A DNA stretch of 64,000 nt from Methylobacterium brachythecii (GTDB lineage Bacteria > Pseudomonadota > Alphaproteobacteria > Rhizobiales > Beijerinckiaceae), in NCBI RefSeq assembly GCF_014196345.1, contig NZ_JACIDN010000005.1, forward strand, positions 62,001-126,000, given 5' to 3'. Positions 19,280 to 28,113 of the stretch are shown in pieces. Numbering within the stretch: position 1 is the first letter of the stretch; each line of letters begins with the position of its first letter. The position numbers and the translations under genes are program-made. The notes below the pieces were generated by a model. It saw only the letters and a program-made list of their open reading frames with translations. It ran no database searches and was not told the origin of the DNA.

Positions 19280-19768
19280 TCACCCCTCCTTGAAGCCGTA
19301 TTCGGGCACGCCATCCTCGTTGCCGTAGTATTTGTACGGCAGGAACTTGCCGGAGAGGCTCATCTTGACCCGATCGCCCTTGTTGTTGGGCTCGCGTTCC
19401 ATGGTCATGTTGAAGTCGATCGCAGACATGATGCCGTCGCCGAAATCTTCCTGGATCAGCTCCTTCCAGGTGGTGCCGTAGACCATCACCAGCTCATAGA
19501 AGCGGTAGATCAGCGGGTCGGTGGGCGGCATCTGAGGGATCGAGCCACGATAGGGCGCCTCGTTCAGCATGCGCTCCTCGGCGGCGCTGAGCCCGAACAG
19601 ATCGGCCGCCTTCTTGGCCTGGGCCTTGGGCAGCTTCATCTGGCCCATGCAGGCGGCGGTGATCAGGATCGGAGAGATGCCGCCGATCTCCTCCTGGATG
19701 TGTTTCCAGGTCCAGCCCTTCTCACGTTTGATGTCGAGCAGCTTCTCCGTGAGGTCTTCGCGCTTCAT
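19280..19768 (-). CDS. cynS: Cyanate hydratase (cyanase)
   Basis: A 162-residue enzyme that converts cyanate and bicarbonate to ammonia and CO2. Residues 1-75 are the helix-turn-helix-like N-terminal domain. The C-terminal catalytic part has R89 and E92 (PLIYRFYELVMVYG) and S115 (GIMSAIDF), matching E. coli R96, E99 and S122. Length is normal for the decameric family. It is last in a same-strand series LysR, formate dehydrogenase, HPP protein, cyanase; the gap to the HPP gene is 199 bases, so it may have its own promoter. Confidence 0.97.
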   Translation of the reverse strand: MKREDLTEKLLDIKREKGWTWKHIQEEIGGISPILITAACMGQMKLPKAQAKKAADLFGLSAAEERMLNEAPYRGSIPQMPPTDPLIYRFYELVMVYGTTWKELIQEDFGDGIMSAIDFNMTMEREPNNKGDRVKMSLSGKFLPYKYYGNEDGVPEYGFKEG

Positions 19769-19967
19769 GTGTCGTCCCTGATCGCTCGTGATGCCCCCTC
19801 GGGGCGCCGATCAGCGCGTGGCGCCGGCACCTTGGAAGGCAACCGCGGCCTGCAAGTTTGCGGCCACCGAACCCGAGATCGGGGCCGAGCGGGGCGGCGG
19901 CCCTTCCGGAAAGCCCGCGACCGAACGATCGATGGATGACGATGCCTCCATTCGGGGAGGCCGGTCC

Positions 19968-20498
19968 CTACTTGCCGACGACGGCCGGAAACGGGGCCTT
20001 CGTCACCAGACGATGATAGATCATCCCGATTGCCAAGATCACGAGGGCTCCGAGCAGGACGGGCATCAGCAGGAACTGCCACGATGCTCCCGCCAGGATC
20101 ACCACGATCGGGTCGGCGCCGGCCGGAGGATGCGTCGTCCGGGTCAGCAGCATCGCCGTGATCGCGATGCCGACCCCGATCCCGAATGCCAGGGGCGTCG
20201 GACCGAGCAGGGCGAGGCTCGCCAAGCCGACGGCCGACGAAATCAGATGGCCGCCGATGACGTTTCGCGGCTGGGCGAGCGGACTTTGTGGCAAGCCGAA
20301 AACGAGGACGCAGCTCGCTCCGAAAGGCGCGATCAGCAGCGACGCCTCGAGCAGGCTCGTCAACTCGGAAAGCAGGTAGATGACGAGGAAACCACCAAGC
20401 CCGGCAAGGACGGCTGGCAACGCGCTGCGTGCGCGTGCCTTGATCTCGCTCAGGGGATCGGTTTCGCGAAGCGCTCGCGCGGTATCCTGGCTGCTCAC
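19968..20498 (-). CDS. HPP family membrane protein
   Basis: A 176-residue protein with about five membrane segments. It shows the family signatures IAPFGASCVLVFGLPQSPLA, QPRNVIGGH and THPPAGADP, the last being the HPP motif. Plant and cyanobacterial relatives transport nitrite. The start is taken as the GTG at 20498 with GGAGAG ten bases upstream; an ATG at 20546 has no ribosome site. Its place between NAD-formate dehydrogenase and cyanase suggests transport of a small anion such as cyanate, formate or nitrite. That is inference from position. Confidence 0.85.
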   Translation of the reverse strand: MSSQDTARALRETDPLSEIKARARSALPAVLAGLGGFLVIYLLSELTSLLEASLLIAPFGASCVLVFGLPQSPLAQPRNVIGGHLISSAVGLASLALLGPTPLAFGIGVGIAITAMLLTRTTHPPAGADPIVVILAGASWQFLLMPVLLGALVILAIGMIYHRLVTKAPFPAVVGK

Positions 20499-20614
20499 GG
20501 TCGAACGCTCTCCGCGCCGGCCGCAGGCGCGGCCATGATCGGGCATGGGACGGGCAGCGGTGTTCGACCGCCGCCCCCCTGATGTCGGAGAGACGCTGGC
20601 GCGCCTCGCGCGCC

Positions 20615-21775
20615 TTACTTCTTCACGCTGTAGGAGTGTGCCCCCACGCCGGCGAGCTTGCCGCCCTCGACGATGAGATACTCGTCGCGGATCGGACGCT
20701 TCTCGAAGTAGCATTCCAGGATCTCGCGGGTGCCGGCCGCGTAGCGGGTCTGGGCCGAGAGCGAGGTGCCGGAGATGTGCGGGGTCATGCCGTGATGCGG
20801 CATCTTCCGCCAAGGATGGTCCTCCGGAGCCGGCTGCGGGAACCAGACGTCGCCGGCATAACCAGCGAGCTGGCCGCTCTCGAGGGCACGGACGATGGCA
20901 TCGCGGTCGGCGAGCTTTCCGCGGGCGGTATTCACGAGGTAGGCGCCGCGCTTGAACAGCTTGAGCGTCTCGTCGTTGATCATGTGCTCCGTCTCCGGGT
21001 GGAGCGGGCAGTTCAGCGTGACGACGTCACAGACGCCGTACATCTCTTCGCGGCTCGCGTGCCAGGTGAGGCCGAGCTCCCGCTCGACCGATTCCGGCAG
21101 CCGGTGACGGTCGGTGTAGTGCAGGTGCATGTCGAAGGGCTTCAGACGCTTGAGCACCGCGAGGCCGATGCGGCCGGCAGCCACCGTACCGACATGCATG
21201 CCTTCGACGTCGTAGGAGCGGGCCACGCAATCGGCGATGTTCCAGCCGCCCTTCATCACCCACTGGTAGGAGGGGATGTAGTTGCGCACGAGGCCGAGGA
21301 TCATCATCACCACGTGCTCGGCGACGCTGATCGAGTTGCAGAAGGTCACCTCCGCGACGGTGATGTTGTGCTTGATCGCCGCATCGAGATCGGTGTGGTC
21401 GGAGCCGATGCCGGCGGTGACGATGATCTTGAGCTTCTTGGCCTTCTCGATCCGCTCGGCGGTCATGTAGGCCGGCCAGAAGGGCTGCGAGATCACGATC
21501 TCGGCGTCGTGCAGATGCTGGTCGAGGACGGAGTCGGAACCTTCCTTCGAGGAGGTCACGACCAACTCGTGGCCGAGGCTCTCGAGGTATTTGCGCAGGC
21601 CGAGCTCGCCGGAGACGCTGCCGAGCAGGGTGCCGGGCTGGAAGTCGATCGCCTTCGGGGTCGGCAGGGTCTGACCGTCGGAATAGCGCTCGATCTTCGG
21701 CAGATCGTCGCGGGCATAGGTCTTGGGGTACCCGTCAACCGGGTCGTCGTAGAGGACGAGGACGATCTTGGCCAT
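20615..21775 (-). CDS. fdh: NAD-dependent formate dehydrogenase (D-2-hydroxyacid dehydrogenase family)
   Basis: A 386-residue metal-free enzyme that oxidises formate to CO2 with NAD. It closely resembles Pseudomonas sp. 101 FDH throughout. Substrate and catalytic residues are present: N147, R285, Q314 and H333. The Rossmann segment is HVGTVAAGRIG, and D222 in HYTDRHR predicts NAD rather than NADP. It ends at SYSVKK and so lacks the short C-terminal extension of the Pseudomonas protein. The ATG at 21775 matches the family start; the upstream open frame runs into intergenic repeat DNA. A LysR gene lies upstream on the same strand and a GGAA/TTCC dyad lies before the start. It is unrelated to the molybdopterin enzyme at 6929. 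Confidence 0.97.
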   Translation of the reverse strand: MAKIVLVLYDDPVDGYPKTYARDDLPKIERYSDGQTLPTPKAIDFQPGTLLGSVSGELGLRKYLESLGHELVVTSSKEGSDSVLDQHLHDAEIVISQPFWPAYMTAERIEKAKKLKIIVTAGIGSDHTDLDAAIKHNITVAEVTFCNSISVAEHVVMMILGLVRNYIPSYQWVMKGGWNIADCVARSYDVEGMHVGTVAAGRIGLAVLKRLKPFDMHLHYTDRHRLPESVERELGLTWHASREEMYGVCDVVTLNCPLHPETEHMINDETLKLFKRGAYLVNTARGKLADRDAIVRALESGQLAGYAGDVWFPQPAPEDHPWRKMPHHGMTPHISGTSLSAQTRYAAGTREILECYFEKRPIRDEYLIVEGGKLAGVGAHSYSVKK

Positions 21776-21824
21776 GTTTAGTCCCTTTGCTCGGTGACAA
21801 AGGGGACGCCGCTCAGCCGAAATT

Positions 21825-21851
21825 TGGAATTTTCCGATTGGAAATATTCCA
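21825..21851. promoter_or_regulatory. Candidate operator: paired GGAA/TTCC dyads upstream of fdh
   Basis: TGGAATTTTCC, a 3-base spacer, then TGGAAATATTCCA: two adjacent inverted repeats (GGAA-N2-TTCC and GGAA-N3-TTCC) whose left edges are 14 bases apart, 50-76 bases before the fdh start codon. The site suits binding of a dimeric regulator such as the adjacent LysR protein. The rest of 21776-22103 holds only the palindromic repeat. Confidence 0.45.
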
Positions 21852-22004
21852 GAATACTGAGCGCTTCCCCACTCGGGACCTTGTCGTTGATCGTCTTGAC
21901 TGCGATCCGACGGTCCGAGCGGGCTCAAAATGAAAAATACTTCCGAGATCATCAAACGAAAAACTTGCATCGCCTGATCGAAGGCGTCGATCAGATTTCG
22001 CAAT

Positions 22005-22096
22005 CGTCATTGCGAGCCGAAGGCGAAGCAATCCAGGGCCAACGCGCTGACGTCGCGTGTGCGACCCTGGATTGCTTCGCTGCGCTCGCAATGACG
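22005..22096. repeat. 92-bp imperfect palindromic repeat, family 1, copy B
   Basis: Same length and same arms as the copy at 6824-6915, including CGTCATTGCGAG, GAAGCAATCCAGG, CCCTGGATTGCTTCG and GCAATGACG, but with a different central loop. It ends eight bases before the stop codon of the LysR gene. Confidence 0.85.
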
Positions 22097-22103
22097 GAGT
22101 GGG

Positions 22104-23036
22104 TCAGTGGACGGACGGCCCGAACACATCGGCCGTCGGACCGGCGGCGCTACCGAGATCGGCCCGCAGCACGACGCGGAGCAGCGCCGAGGCCATCGGC
22201 GGGAGCGGTTCGCGGTCGGACAGGACGAGCCCGACCGCCTGGCGATGGGCCGGCTCGACGAGGTCGCGCATGGCGAGCTCATCGGTTCCACCGAACAGAT
22301 GGCGGAAACCGTGCGGCACGATCGCCGCGAAGCCGCCCTGGCGCAGATGCGCGCAGATCCCGAGAAAGGAGTTGCTGACCACGGCCGGGCGCAGCCGCAG
22401 CGACAGGCTCTCGGCGAGATTGTCGAGGATGCGCCGGTTCTGCATGTCGGGGCTGAGCAGGCAGAGCGTCTGCGTGACGGCCTCGGCCCAGGTGACGGTC
22501 TCGCGGGCGGCCAGCGGGTGGTCGGCGCGCATCGCGAGGATGTAGCGCTCGTGATAGAGCGGGATCCGGCGGACCCGCTCCAGCGGTTCGTTCTCCAGAT
22601 AGGTGAGGCCGGCTTCGAGCTCGAAATCGTCGAGCCCCTTCTGGATATCGCGCGAGGACAGCGAGCGGATCTCGATCAGCGCCTCGGGATGGGCCTTGCG
22701 AAAGAACGTCGACAGCACGCCGACGGTGCCCATCGCGGCAGGGACGACCCCGAGCCGCAGCGTGCCGCTCAGCCCCGCGCGCAGGCCGGAGAGATCGTCA
22801 CGCAGGCCGTCATAGTCGGCGAGGATCTGCCGGGCCCAAGCGAGGAGATGCTCGCCCTCGACGGTCAGCCCGACGAAGCGCTGGTTGCGCACCACGAGTG
22901 GAACCTGGAGGTCCTCCTCCAGCTTGCGCAGGGCCGCCGAGAGCGTCGATTGCGTGACGTTGCAGGCATCGGCCGCGCGCGCAAAGTGCTGCTCCCGCGC
23001 CAGCGTGACGAAAAAGGACAGGTGCCGCACGAGCAT
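22104..23036 (-). CDS. LysR-family transcriptional regulator next to formate dehydrogenase
   Basis: A 310-residue regulator. The winged helix-turn-helix (about 1-60, FARAADACNVTQSTLSAALR) is followed by a LysR substrate-binding domain (about 90-295, GTLRLGVVPAAMGTV). It is transcribed in the same direction as fdh, 328 bases upstream, rather than divergently. The most likely target is the fdh-HPP-cynS series, with formate, cyanate or a related molecule as effector; this is inferred from position. LysR proteins beside formate dehydrogenase or cyanase genes (CynR, FdsR) are well known. Confidence 0.9.
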   Translation of the reverse strand: MLVRHLSFFVTLAREQHFARAADACNVTQSTLSAALRKLEEDLQVPLVVRNQRFVGLTVEGEHLLAWARQILADYDGLRDDLSGLRAGLSGTLRLGVVPAAMGTVGVLSTFFRKAHPEALIEIRSLSSRDIQKGLDDFELEAGLTYLENEPLERVRRIPLYHERYILAMRADHPLAARETVTWAEAVTQTLCLLSPDMQNRRILDNLAESLSLRLRPAVVSNSFLGICAHLRQGGFAAIVPHGFRHLFGGTDELAMRDLVEPAHRQAVGLVLSDREPLPPMASALLRVVLRADLGSAAGPTADVFGPSVH

Positions 23037-23104
23037 GGGATCGCCGAAGACAGGTGCGGACGAGCCCGCTATTCCTTCTCAGATATAACGCTGAAGCAGA
23101 GCAT

Positions 23105-24319
23105 TCAGTCCACCAGCGCGGCGTAGGTCAGCACCCGCAATTCACGCCGGATGGGCAGGGCGGAGGAGGGGATGAGCTGCGCGAACAGCACCACGGCGAG
23201 ATCCTCGTCCGGGTCGATCCAGAACGAGGTGCTGGCGAGTCCACCCCAGGCCACCTCGCCCGGCGTGCCGACGATTTGGGCGCGGGCCGTATCGAGCATC
23301 ACGGAAAAACCGAGCCCGAAGCCGATACCGGTGTAGGAGGACTCCGAAAACCGCGGCTGGCCCATCGTGGCCATGTCGCCGTTCAGGTGGTTGGTGGTCA
23401 TCAGCTCGACCGTCTTGCGGCCGAGCAGCCGCACGCCGTCGAGTTCGCCCTTGTTCAGGATGAAGCGGCAGAAGCGCAGATAGTCGGCCGCCGTGCCGAC
23501 GAGACCGCCGCCGCCCGAGGCCACTGGCGGGGGCGACAGGAAGCGGCTGCCCTCGGCATCGTCGTAGATCTTGAGCCGGCCCGTGCGGTCGAAGACGTAG
23601 TTGGCCGCAAAGCGTTCGCGCTTGTCTTCGGGCACGAAGAAATCGGTGTCGTTCATGCCGAGGGGCTTCAGCACGCGCTCGCGCAGAAACTCCGAAAAAT
23701 CCAGGCCCGAGAGCACGGCGACGAGGTGGCCGAGCACGTCGGTGGAGACGGAGTAATTCCACTCGGCGCCCGGCTGGGCGAGCAAGGGCTGGCGTGCGAC
23801 ACGCCCGACGAGGTCGGCCAGCGAATGGTCGGAAATCTGAAAGTCGATGCCGGCGACCCGGTAGAGCGCATCGACCAGCGTCGCTTCCATGAAGCCGTAG
23901 GTCAGGCCGGAGGTGTGGGTGAGCAGGTCGCGGATGGTGATCGGGCGCTGCGCCGGCACCGTATCGAGCTTCACCCGGTTGCCGCCGACCGCGACGCGCA
24001 TCTCGGCGAATTCCGGCAGGTAGCGGCTCAGCGGATCATCGAGTTGAAACCGGCCCTCCTCGTAGAGCATCATCACCGCCACCGAAGTGAGCGGCTTGGT
24101 CATCGAATAAATGCGGGCAATCGTCGCGGCGGCGAAGGGCCGGTCGCGGGCGATGTCGGCCTTGCCGTGGGCGCGGAAGAAGGCGGTCTGGCCGCGGCGC
24201 AGCAGGCTCACCGAGAGGCCGGCGAGCCGGCCCTCGTCGACGTAGCGTCGCATCCAGGCGTCGATGCGCTCCAGGCGTTCAGGGCAGAGGCCGAGTTCGC
24301 GGGGGTCGGTGTCGGTCAT
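23105..24319 (-). CDS. Serine beta-lactamase-fold hydrolase (class C/esterase type)
   Basis: A 404-residue member of the beta-lactamase/DD-peptidase/EstB family. The catalytic SMTK (SxxK) lies in IARIYSMTKPLTSVAVMMLY and the second motif Tyr in WNYSVSTDVLG. No signal peptide is seen, which favours a cytoplasmic esterase over a true beta-lactamase. The ATG at 24319 has no strong ribosome site; a GTG at 24352 at the edge of a repeat is an alternative. Substrate unknown. Confidence 0.87.
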   Translation of the reverse strand: MTDTDPRELGLCPERLERIDAWMRRYVDEGRLAGLSVSLLRRGQTAFFRAHGKADIARDRPFAAATIARIYSMTKPLTSVAVMMLYEEGRFQLDDPLSRYLPEFAEMRVAVGGNRVKLDTVPAQRPITIRDLLTHTSGLTYGFMEATLVDALYRVAGIDFQISDHSLADLVGRVARQPLLAQPGAEWNYSVSTDVLGHLVAVLSGLDFSEFLRERVLKPLGMNDTDFFVPEDKRERFAANYVFDRTGRLKIYDDAEGSRFLSPPPVASGGGGLVGTAADYLRFCRFILNKGELDGVRLLGRKTVELMTTNHLNGDMATMGQPRFSESSYTGIGFGLGFSVMLDTARAQIVGTPGEVAWGGLASTSFWIDPDEDLAVVLFAQLIPSSALPIRRELRVLTYAALVD

Positions 24320-24353
24320 CGGATGAGTTGTACCCAGGCTCGCTTTGAACACT

Positions 24354-24397
24354 CCCCGTCATTCCGGGGCGCCGTAGGCGAACCCGGAATGACGGGG
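24354..24397. repeat. Short palindromic repeat, family 2, copy B
   Basis: CCCCGTCATTCCGGGGCGC...GAACCCGGAATGACGGGG, an extended version of the copy at 19221-19259. The arms pair over about 18 bases. It fills most of the gap between the NUDIX and beta-lactamase-fold genes and could also act as a terminator. Confidence 0.75.
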
Positions 24398-24408
24398 AGG
24401 TGAGACAT

Positions 24409-25176
24409 TCACAGCAATTCCCGCAAGCCTTTCCCATAGCGCTCGAAGTAGAATGGGATCGGCCGGAACGGCTTGAAGTCGATCGCGGCGGCCGCTTCGA
24501 GATCGTCGAGCACCGCGCGGGTGATGCGCGGCAGGTCGAGCCCTCGCGCCTCGTCGAGGCCGACCCAGGCGATCTCGGTGAGCTCCGCATCCGGGCCGAC
24601 GATACCGGGGCGTTCCGTGGCCACGGCCTTGCGGTCGGCGACGAAGAAGCGCGTGTCGAAGCGGCGCGGACGGCCGGGCGGCGTGATGGCGCGGGCCAGC
24701 AGATGCAGCGCGTCCAGATCCGGAAACACACCCTCTTCGGCAAAAGCCTGCCAGGCCCCCTCCGGTGCGACCTCGGGCGGACCGTAGTCGCGGCTTCCGA
24801 CGAGCAGGCCGGTCTCCTCATAGGTCTCGCGGATCGCGGCGAGCGCCAGAGACCGGCCGAGCATGGCCGAGCGGCCGACGAGGCGCGCGGCCAAGGCATC
24901 CTCGCTGCGCTGGGGCAGGGCGTTGGCGACCAGCATGCGCCGGTCCGAAGGCTCGACCCGGCCTCCGGGGAACACGAACTTGCCGCCCAGGAAGGCGAGG
25001 CGGGTGTTGCGGCGTCCCATGAGGACGCGCGGCTTCTTCCGCGACCGGTCGACGAGGATCAGCGTCGCGGCATCGCGGGGGCGGAGGGCGGGAGCCGACC
25101 GGCTTCGGGTCTCAGATGCGGCCGGATTCGGCGGCGGAGGCAGCACTGCCGGATCCAATGCGCGTCTCCTCGGCAC
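24409..25176 (-). CDS. NUDIX hydrolase
   Basis: A 255-residue NUDIX-fold protein. GGKFVFPGGRV and a nudix-box core LALAAIRETYEETGLLV (REx2EExGL) are present with a long insert between them, as in the CoA-type NUDIX group. It hydrolyses a nucleoside-diphosphate-linked substrate that cannot be named from sequence. The start overlaps the preceding DUF983 gene by 65 bases; a shorter start is possible but no better ATG precedes the fold. Gene order rnr, DUF983, NUDIX is common in Rhizobiales. Confidence 0.88.
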   Translation of the reverse strand: MPRRRALDPAVLPPPPNPAASETRSRSAPALRPRDAATLILVDRSRKKPRVLMGRRNTRLAFLGGKFVFPGGRVEPSDRRMLVANALPQRSEDALAARLVGRSAMLGRSLALAAIRETYEETGLLVGSRDYGPPEVAPEGAWQAFAEEGVFPDLDALHLLARAITPPGRPRRFDTRFFVADRKAVATERPGIVGPDAELTEIAWVGLDEARGLDLPRITRAVLDDLEAAAAIDFKPFRPIPFYFERYGKGLRELL

Positions 25177-25615
25177 CAGGCCGCGGGGGAGGGGGTACCT
25201 GGAAGCCGTGCATCCGGGTGGCGTATTGCAGGCCGATGACCGCGCCCTTCACAGGCTGCAGCAAGAGTGCGGCAAGGCCGAGCGTCAGGCCGGGCCACAG
25301 CGTCACCGAGACCCAGAGCGGCACGTCGTAGCCCATCTCGAAGGTCAGGATCAGGTATCCGACGATGTGTCCGACGAGGAAGATCACGATGTAGGGCGGG
25401 AAGTCGTCGGCCCGGTGGCCATCGAGCTTCATCCCGCAGGCTTCACATTCCGGCCGCACCTTGAGGAAGCGGCCAAACAGCTTGCCCTCGCCGCAATGCG
25501 GGCAGCGGCAGACGAAGCCGAGCAGCATGGCCGGGATCAGCCGCGTCCGCTCGACCACGGCACCTGGGGATTCGGCGGGAGGAGGATCGATAGCGTGGGT
25601 CGTCTCGATCGGCAT
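25112..25615 (-). CDS. DUF983 membrane protein with zinc ribbon
   Basis: A 167-residue protein. Two CxxC pairs at C38/C41 and C57/C60 (CPHCGEGKLFGRF and CEACG) form a probable zinc ribbon. Two membrane helices follow (IVIFLVGHIVGYLILTF and LWPGLTLGLAALLLQPV) and the family block FPPYIVIFLVGH is present. It is 23 bases downstream of rnr and overlaps the NUDIX gene. Function unknown. Confidence 0.9.
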   Translation of the reverse strand: MPIETTHAIDPPPAESPGAVVERTRLIPAMLLGFVCRCPHCGEGKLFGRFLKVRPECEACGMKLDGHRADDFPPYIVIFLVGHIVGYLILTFEMGYDVPLWVSVTLWPGLTLGLAALLLQPVKGAVIGLQYATRMHGFQVPPPPRPGAEETRIGSGSAASAAESGRI

Positions 25616-25638
25616 GGCGCGGTCCTACACCACGCGCC

Positions 25639-27981
25639 TCAGCCGCGCGAGCCGCGACGGCGGTTGGGGGTGTTGCGGCTGGCGGCCGGCTTGCCGCGTT
25701 TCGAGGCCGAGCTCGGCGGCCCGTAGCTCGTCGTCTTCGACTTGGCCTTGTGGAATTTCGGTCGTCCGCCCGGCCCCGGCCGTCCGGAGCCGGAGCGCCC
25801 CTCGGACAGGATCTCGAAGCGGAGCGCCCCCGCGACGGCGGCGGCCTCGACGAGCTTCACTTCCACATTGTCACCGAGGCGGAAGGTCTCGCCGGTGCGG
25901 TCGCCGACGAGGGCATGCCGGGTCTCGTCGTGCCGGTAGAAGTCCGCCCCGATGGTCGCGGCCGGCACGAAGCCGTCCGCACCGGTCTCGGCGAGCTTCA
26001 CGAAGAGGCCGGCGCGGGTCACGCCGGAGATGCGCCCCGTGAACGTGGCGCCCACCCGGTCGGCGAGGTAGTGCGCGATCAGCCGGTCGATGGTCTCGCG
26101 CTCGGCCGCCATGGCGCGGCGCTCGGCGCCGGAGATCTGCTCGCCGATGGCGTCAAGCATGCCGACGGTGACGTCGGAGGGCAGGCCGTCCGAGCCGAGC
26201 TTCCCGGCCGAAATCAGGGCGCGGTGGACGATCAGGTCGGCATAGCGCCGGATCGGCGAGGTAAAATGCGCATAGCGGCGCAGGTTCAGCCCGAAATGCC
26301 CGAGATTCTGGCTCGAATAGATCGCCTGCGCCTGCGAGCGCAGGATGACCTCGTTGATAAAGATCGAATGCTCGGTCTCGGCCACCGAGAGCAGGATGCG
26401 GTTGAACAAGGCGGGCTTCAGCACGCCGTCCTTCGGCAGCTTGATGCCGATCGAGGCGAGCACCTCGCCGAGCGCCCGCATCTTCTCCAGGGCCGGCTCG
26501 TCGTGCACGCGGTAGATCAGCGGGGACTTCGCCGCCTCTAGGGTCTCTGCGGCGGCGACGTTCGCCTGGATCATGAACTCTTCGATCAGCCGGTGCGCCT
26601 CCAGCCGCTCAGGCACGATGACCCGGTCGACCGCGCCGTCGGGCTTCAAGAGAACCTTGCGCTCGGGCAGATCGAGCGCGAGCGGGCCCCTGGCGTCGCG
26701 GGCGGCCTTCATGGCCTCGTAGGCCGAGTAGAGCGGGCGCAGGACCGGCTCCAGCAGTGGCGTGGTCTTGTCGTCCGGCCGGCCATCGATCGCGGCCTGA
26801 GCCTGCGCGTAGGCGAGCTTGGCGCGGGAGCGCATCATCACGCGATGGAAGCTGTGCCGATGCTTCACGCCGCCGGCATCGATCACCATGCGCACCGCCA
26901 GCGCCGGGCGGTCCTCGTTCTCGCGAAGTGAACAGAGATCGTTCGAGATTCGCTCGGGCAGCATCGGCACGACCCGGTCCGGGAAGTAGACCGAGTTGCC
27001 GCGCAGCAGCGCTTCGCGGTCCAGCGCCGAACCGGGGCGGACATAGGCGGCGACGTCCGCGATTGCGACCGTGACGATGAAGCCGCCCTCGTTCTTCGGA
27101 TCGGTGTCAGGCTCCGCCATCACGGCGTCGTCGTGGTCCTTGGCGTCCGGAGGGTCGATGGTCAGCAGCGGCCGATCGCGCCAATCCTCGCGGCCCTTGA
27201 GGCCGACATCCTTCACCGCATCCGCCTCGGCCTGCGTTTCCTTGGCGAAGACATGCGGGATGTTGTGGAGGTGGAGCGCGATCAGGCTCACCGCCTTCTC
27301 GGAACCGAGGGAGCCGAGCCGCTGGCGCACGCGTCCGCGCGGCAGGCCGAAGCGAGTCTCGCTCTCCACCGAGACGCTGACGAGATCACCGTCGCGCGCC
27401 TCGCCCTCCTCGCCGGGCGGAATCGCGATCTCACGGCCCTGCGAGCGCTTCTCCACGGGAACGAGACGGCCGCCCTCTCGCCCGGCACGATACACGCCGA
27501 TCACCTCGGCCTTGTTCTTGCCGATCACCTTGATGACACGGCCGGTGTAGCGCGTCGCCGATCTGTCCTCCGGCTCGACCCGGATCAGCGCCCGGTCGCC
27601 GAGACCCGGGGCAGGGCGGTTCGACTTGCGGCCGGCCCGCGGCATCTGGACGGTGATGCGCGGCGCCTCGCCCTCGCCGTCCCACTGCGCAGGACTTGCC
27701 ACGAGTTCGCCGTCGCGATCCCGCGAAAAAATGTCGGCGAGCACCACCGGCGGCAGTCGGCCAGCTTTGCTGAGGCCACCGCGGCCGCGCTCGATCGCGC
27801 CATCCTCCTCGATCTCCTTGAGCAGAGCCTTTAGGCCGATGCGATCGGCGCCGGTGATGCCGAAGGCTTTGGCGATCTCACGTTTGCCAACCTTCTCGGT
27901 GGAGTCGGAGATGAAGGCGAGGATGGTTTCGCGCGAAGGAAGGGCGCCGGCAGCCGGTGCGGGTTTGGTGAGTCTGGTCAA
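25639..27981 (-). CDS. rnr: Ribonuclease R
   Basis: A 780-residue 3'-5' exoribonuclease of the RNB family that degrades structured RNA. In order: an N-terminal winged-helix region (KVGKREIAKAFGITG), cold-shock OB domains, the RNB catalytic domain with acidic residues in DPPDAKDHDDAV, then an S1 domain (about 645-725, FTGRISGVTRAGLFVKLAETGADG) and a basic tail after 730. The downstream DUF983 gene starts 23 bases later. Confidence 0.96.
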   Translation of the reverse strand: MTRLTKPAPAAGALPSRETILAFISDSTEKVGKREIAKAFGITGADRIGLKALLKEIEEDGAIERGRGGLSKAGRLPPVVLADIFSRDRDGELVASPAQWDGEGEAPRITVQMPRAGRKSNRPAPGLGDRALIRVEPEDRSATRYTGRVIKVIGKNKAEVIGVYRAGREGGRLVPVEKRSQGREIAIPPGEEGEARDGDLVSVSVESETRFGLPRGRVRQRLGSLGSEKAVSLIALHLHNIPHVFAKETQAEADAVKDVGLKGREDWRDRPLLTIDPPDAKDHDDAVMAEPDTDPKNEGGFIVTVAIADVAAYVRPGSALDREALLRGNSVYFPDRVVPMLPERISNDLCSLRENEDRPALAVRMVIDAGGVKHRHSFHRVMMRSRAKLAYAQAQAAIDGRPDDKTTPLLEPVLRPLYSAYEAMKAARDARGPLALDLPERKVLLKPDGAVDRVIVPERLEAHRLIEEFMIQANVAAAETLEAAKSPLIYRVHDEPALEKMRALGEVLASIGIKLPKDGVLKPALFNRILLSVAETEHSIFINEVILRSQAQAIYSSQNLGHFGLNLRRYAHFTSPIRRYADLIVHRALISAGKLGSDGLPSDVTVGMLDAIGEQISGAERRAMAAERETIDRLIAHYLADRVGATFTGRISGVTRAGLFVKLAETGADGFVPAATIGADFYRHDETRHALVGDRTGETFRLGDNVEVKLVEAAAVAGALRFEILSEGRSGSGRPGPGGRPKFHKAKSKTTSYGPPSSASKRGKPAASRNTPNRRRGSRG

Positions 27982-28113
27982 GGAAGAAGGGCTCGCTGCG
28001 CCGGCCTCAGGGCACCGGCGCTCGATCGGGGAGGGCCGGACATGCCGGCGGATGCGCCGAACATGGCCCCGACGCGTCTCCGGGGCAACGTCCGCGTCGA
28101 GCGGGGCAGGGGA

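Noticed and set aside
21776..22003. Upstream extension of the formate dehydrogenase frame
   Set aside because: The extension is intergenic, contains the operator-like dyads and enters the repeat; the family start MAKIVLVLYDDP is at 21775.
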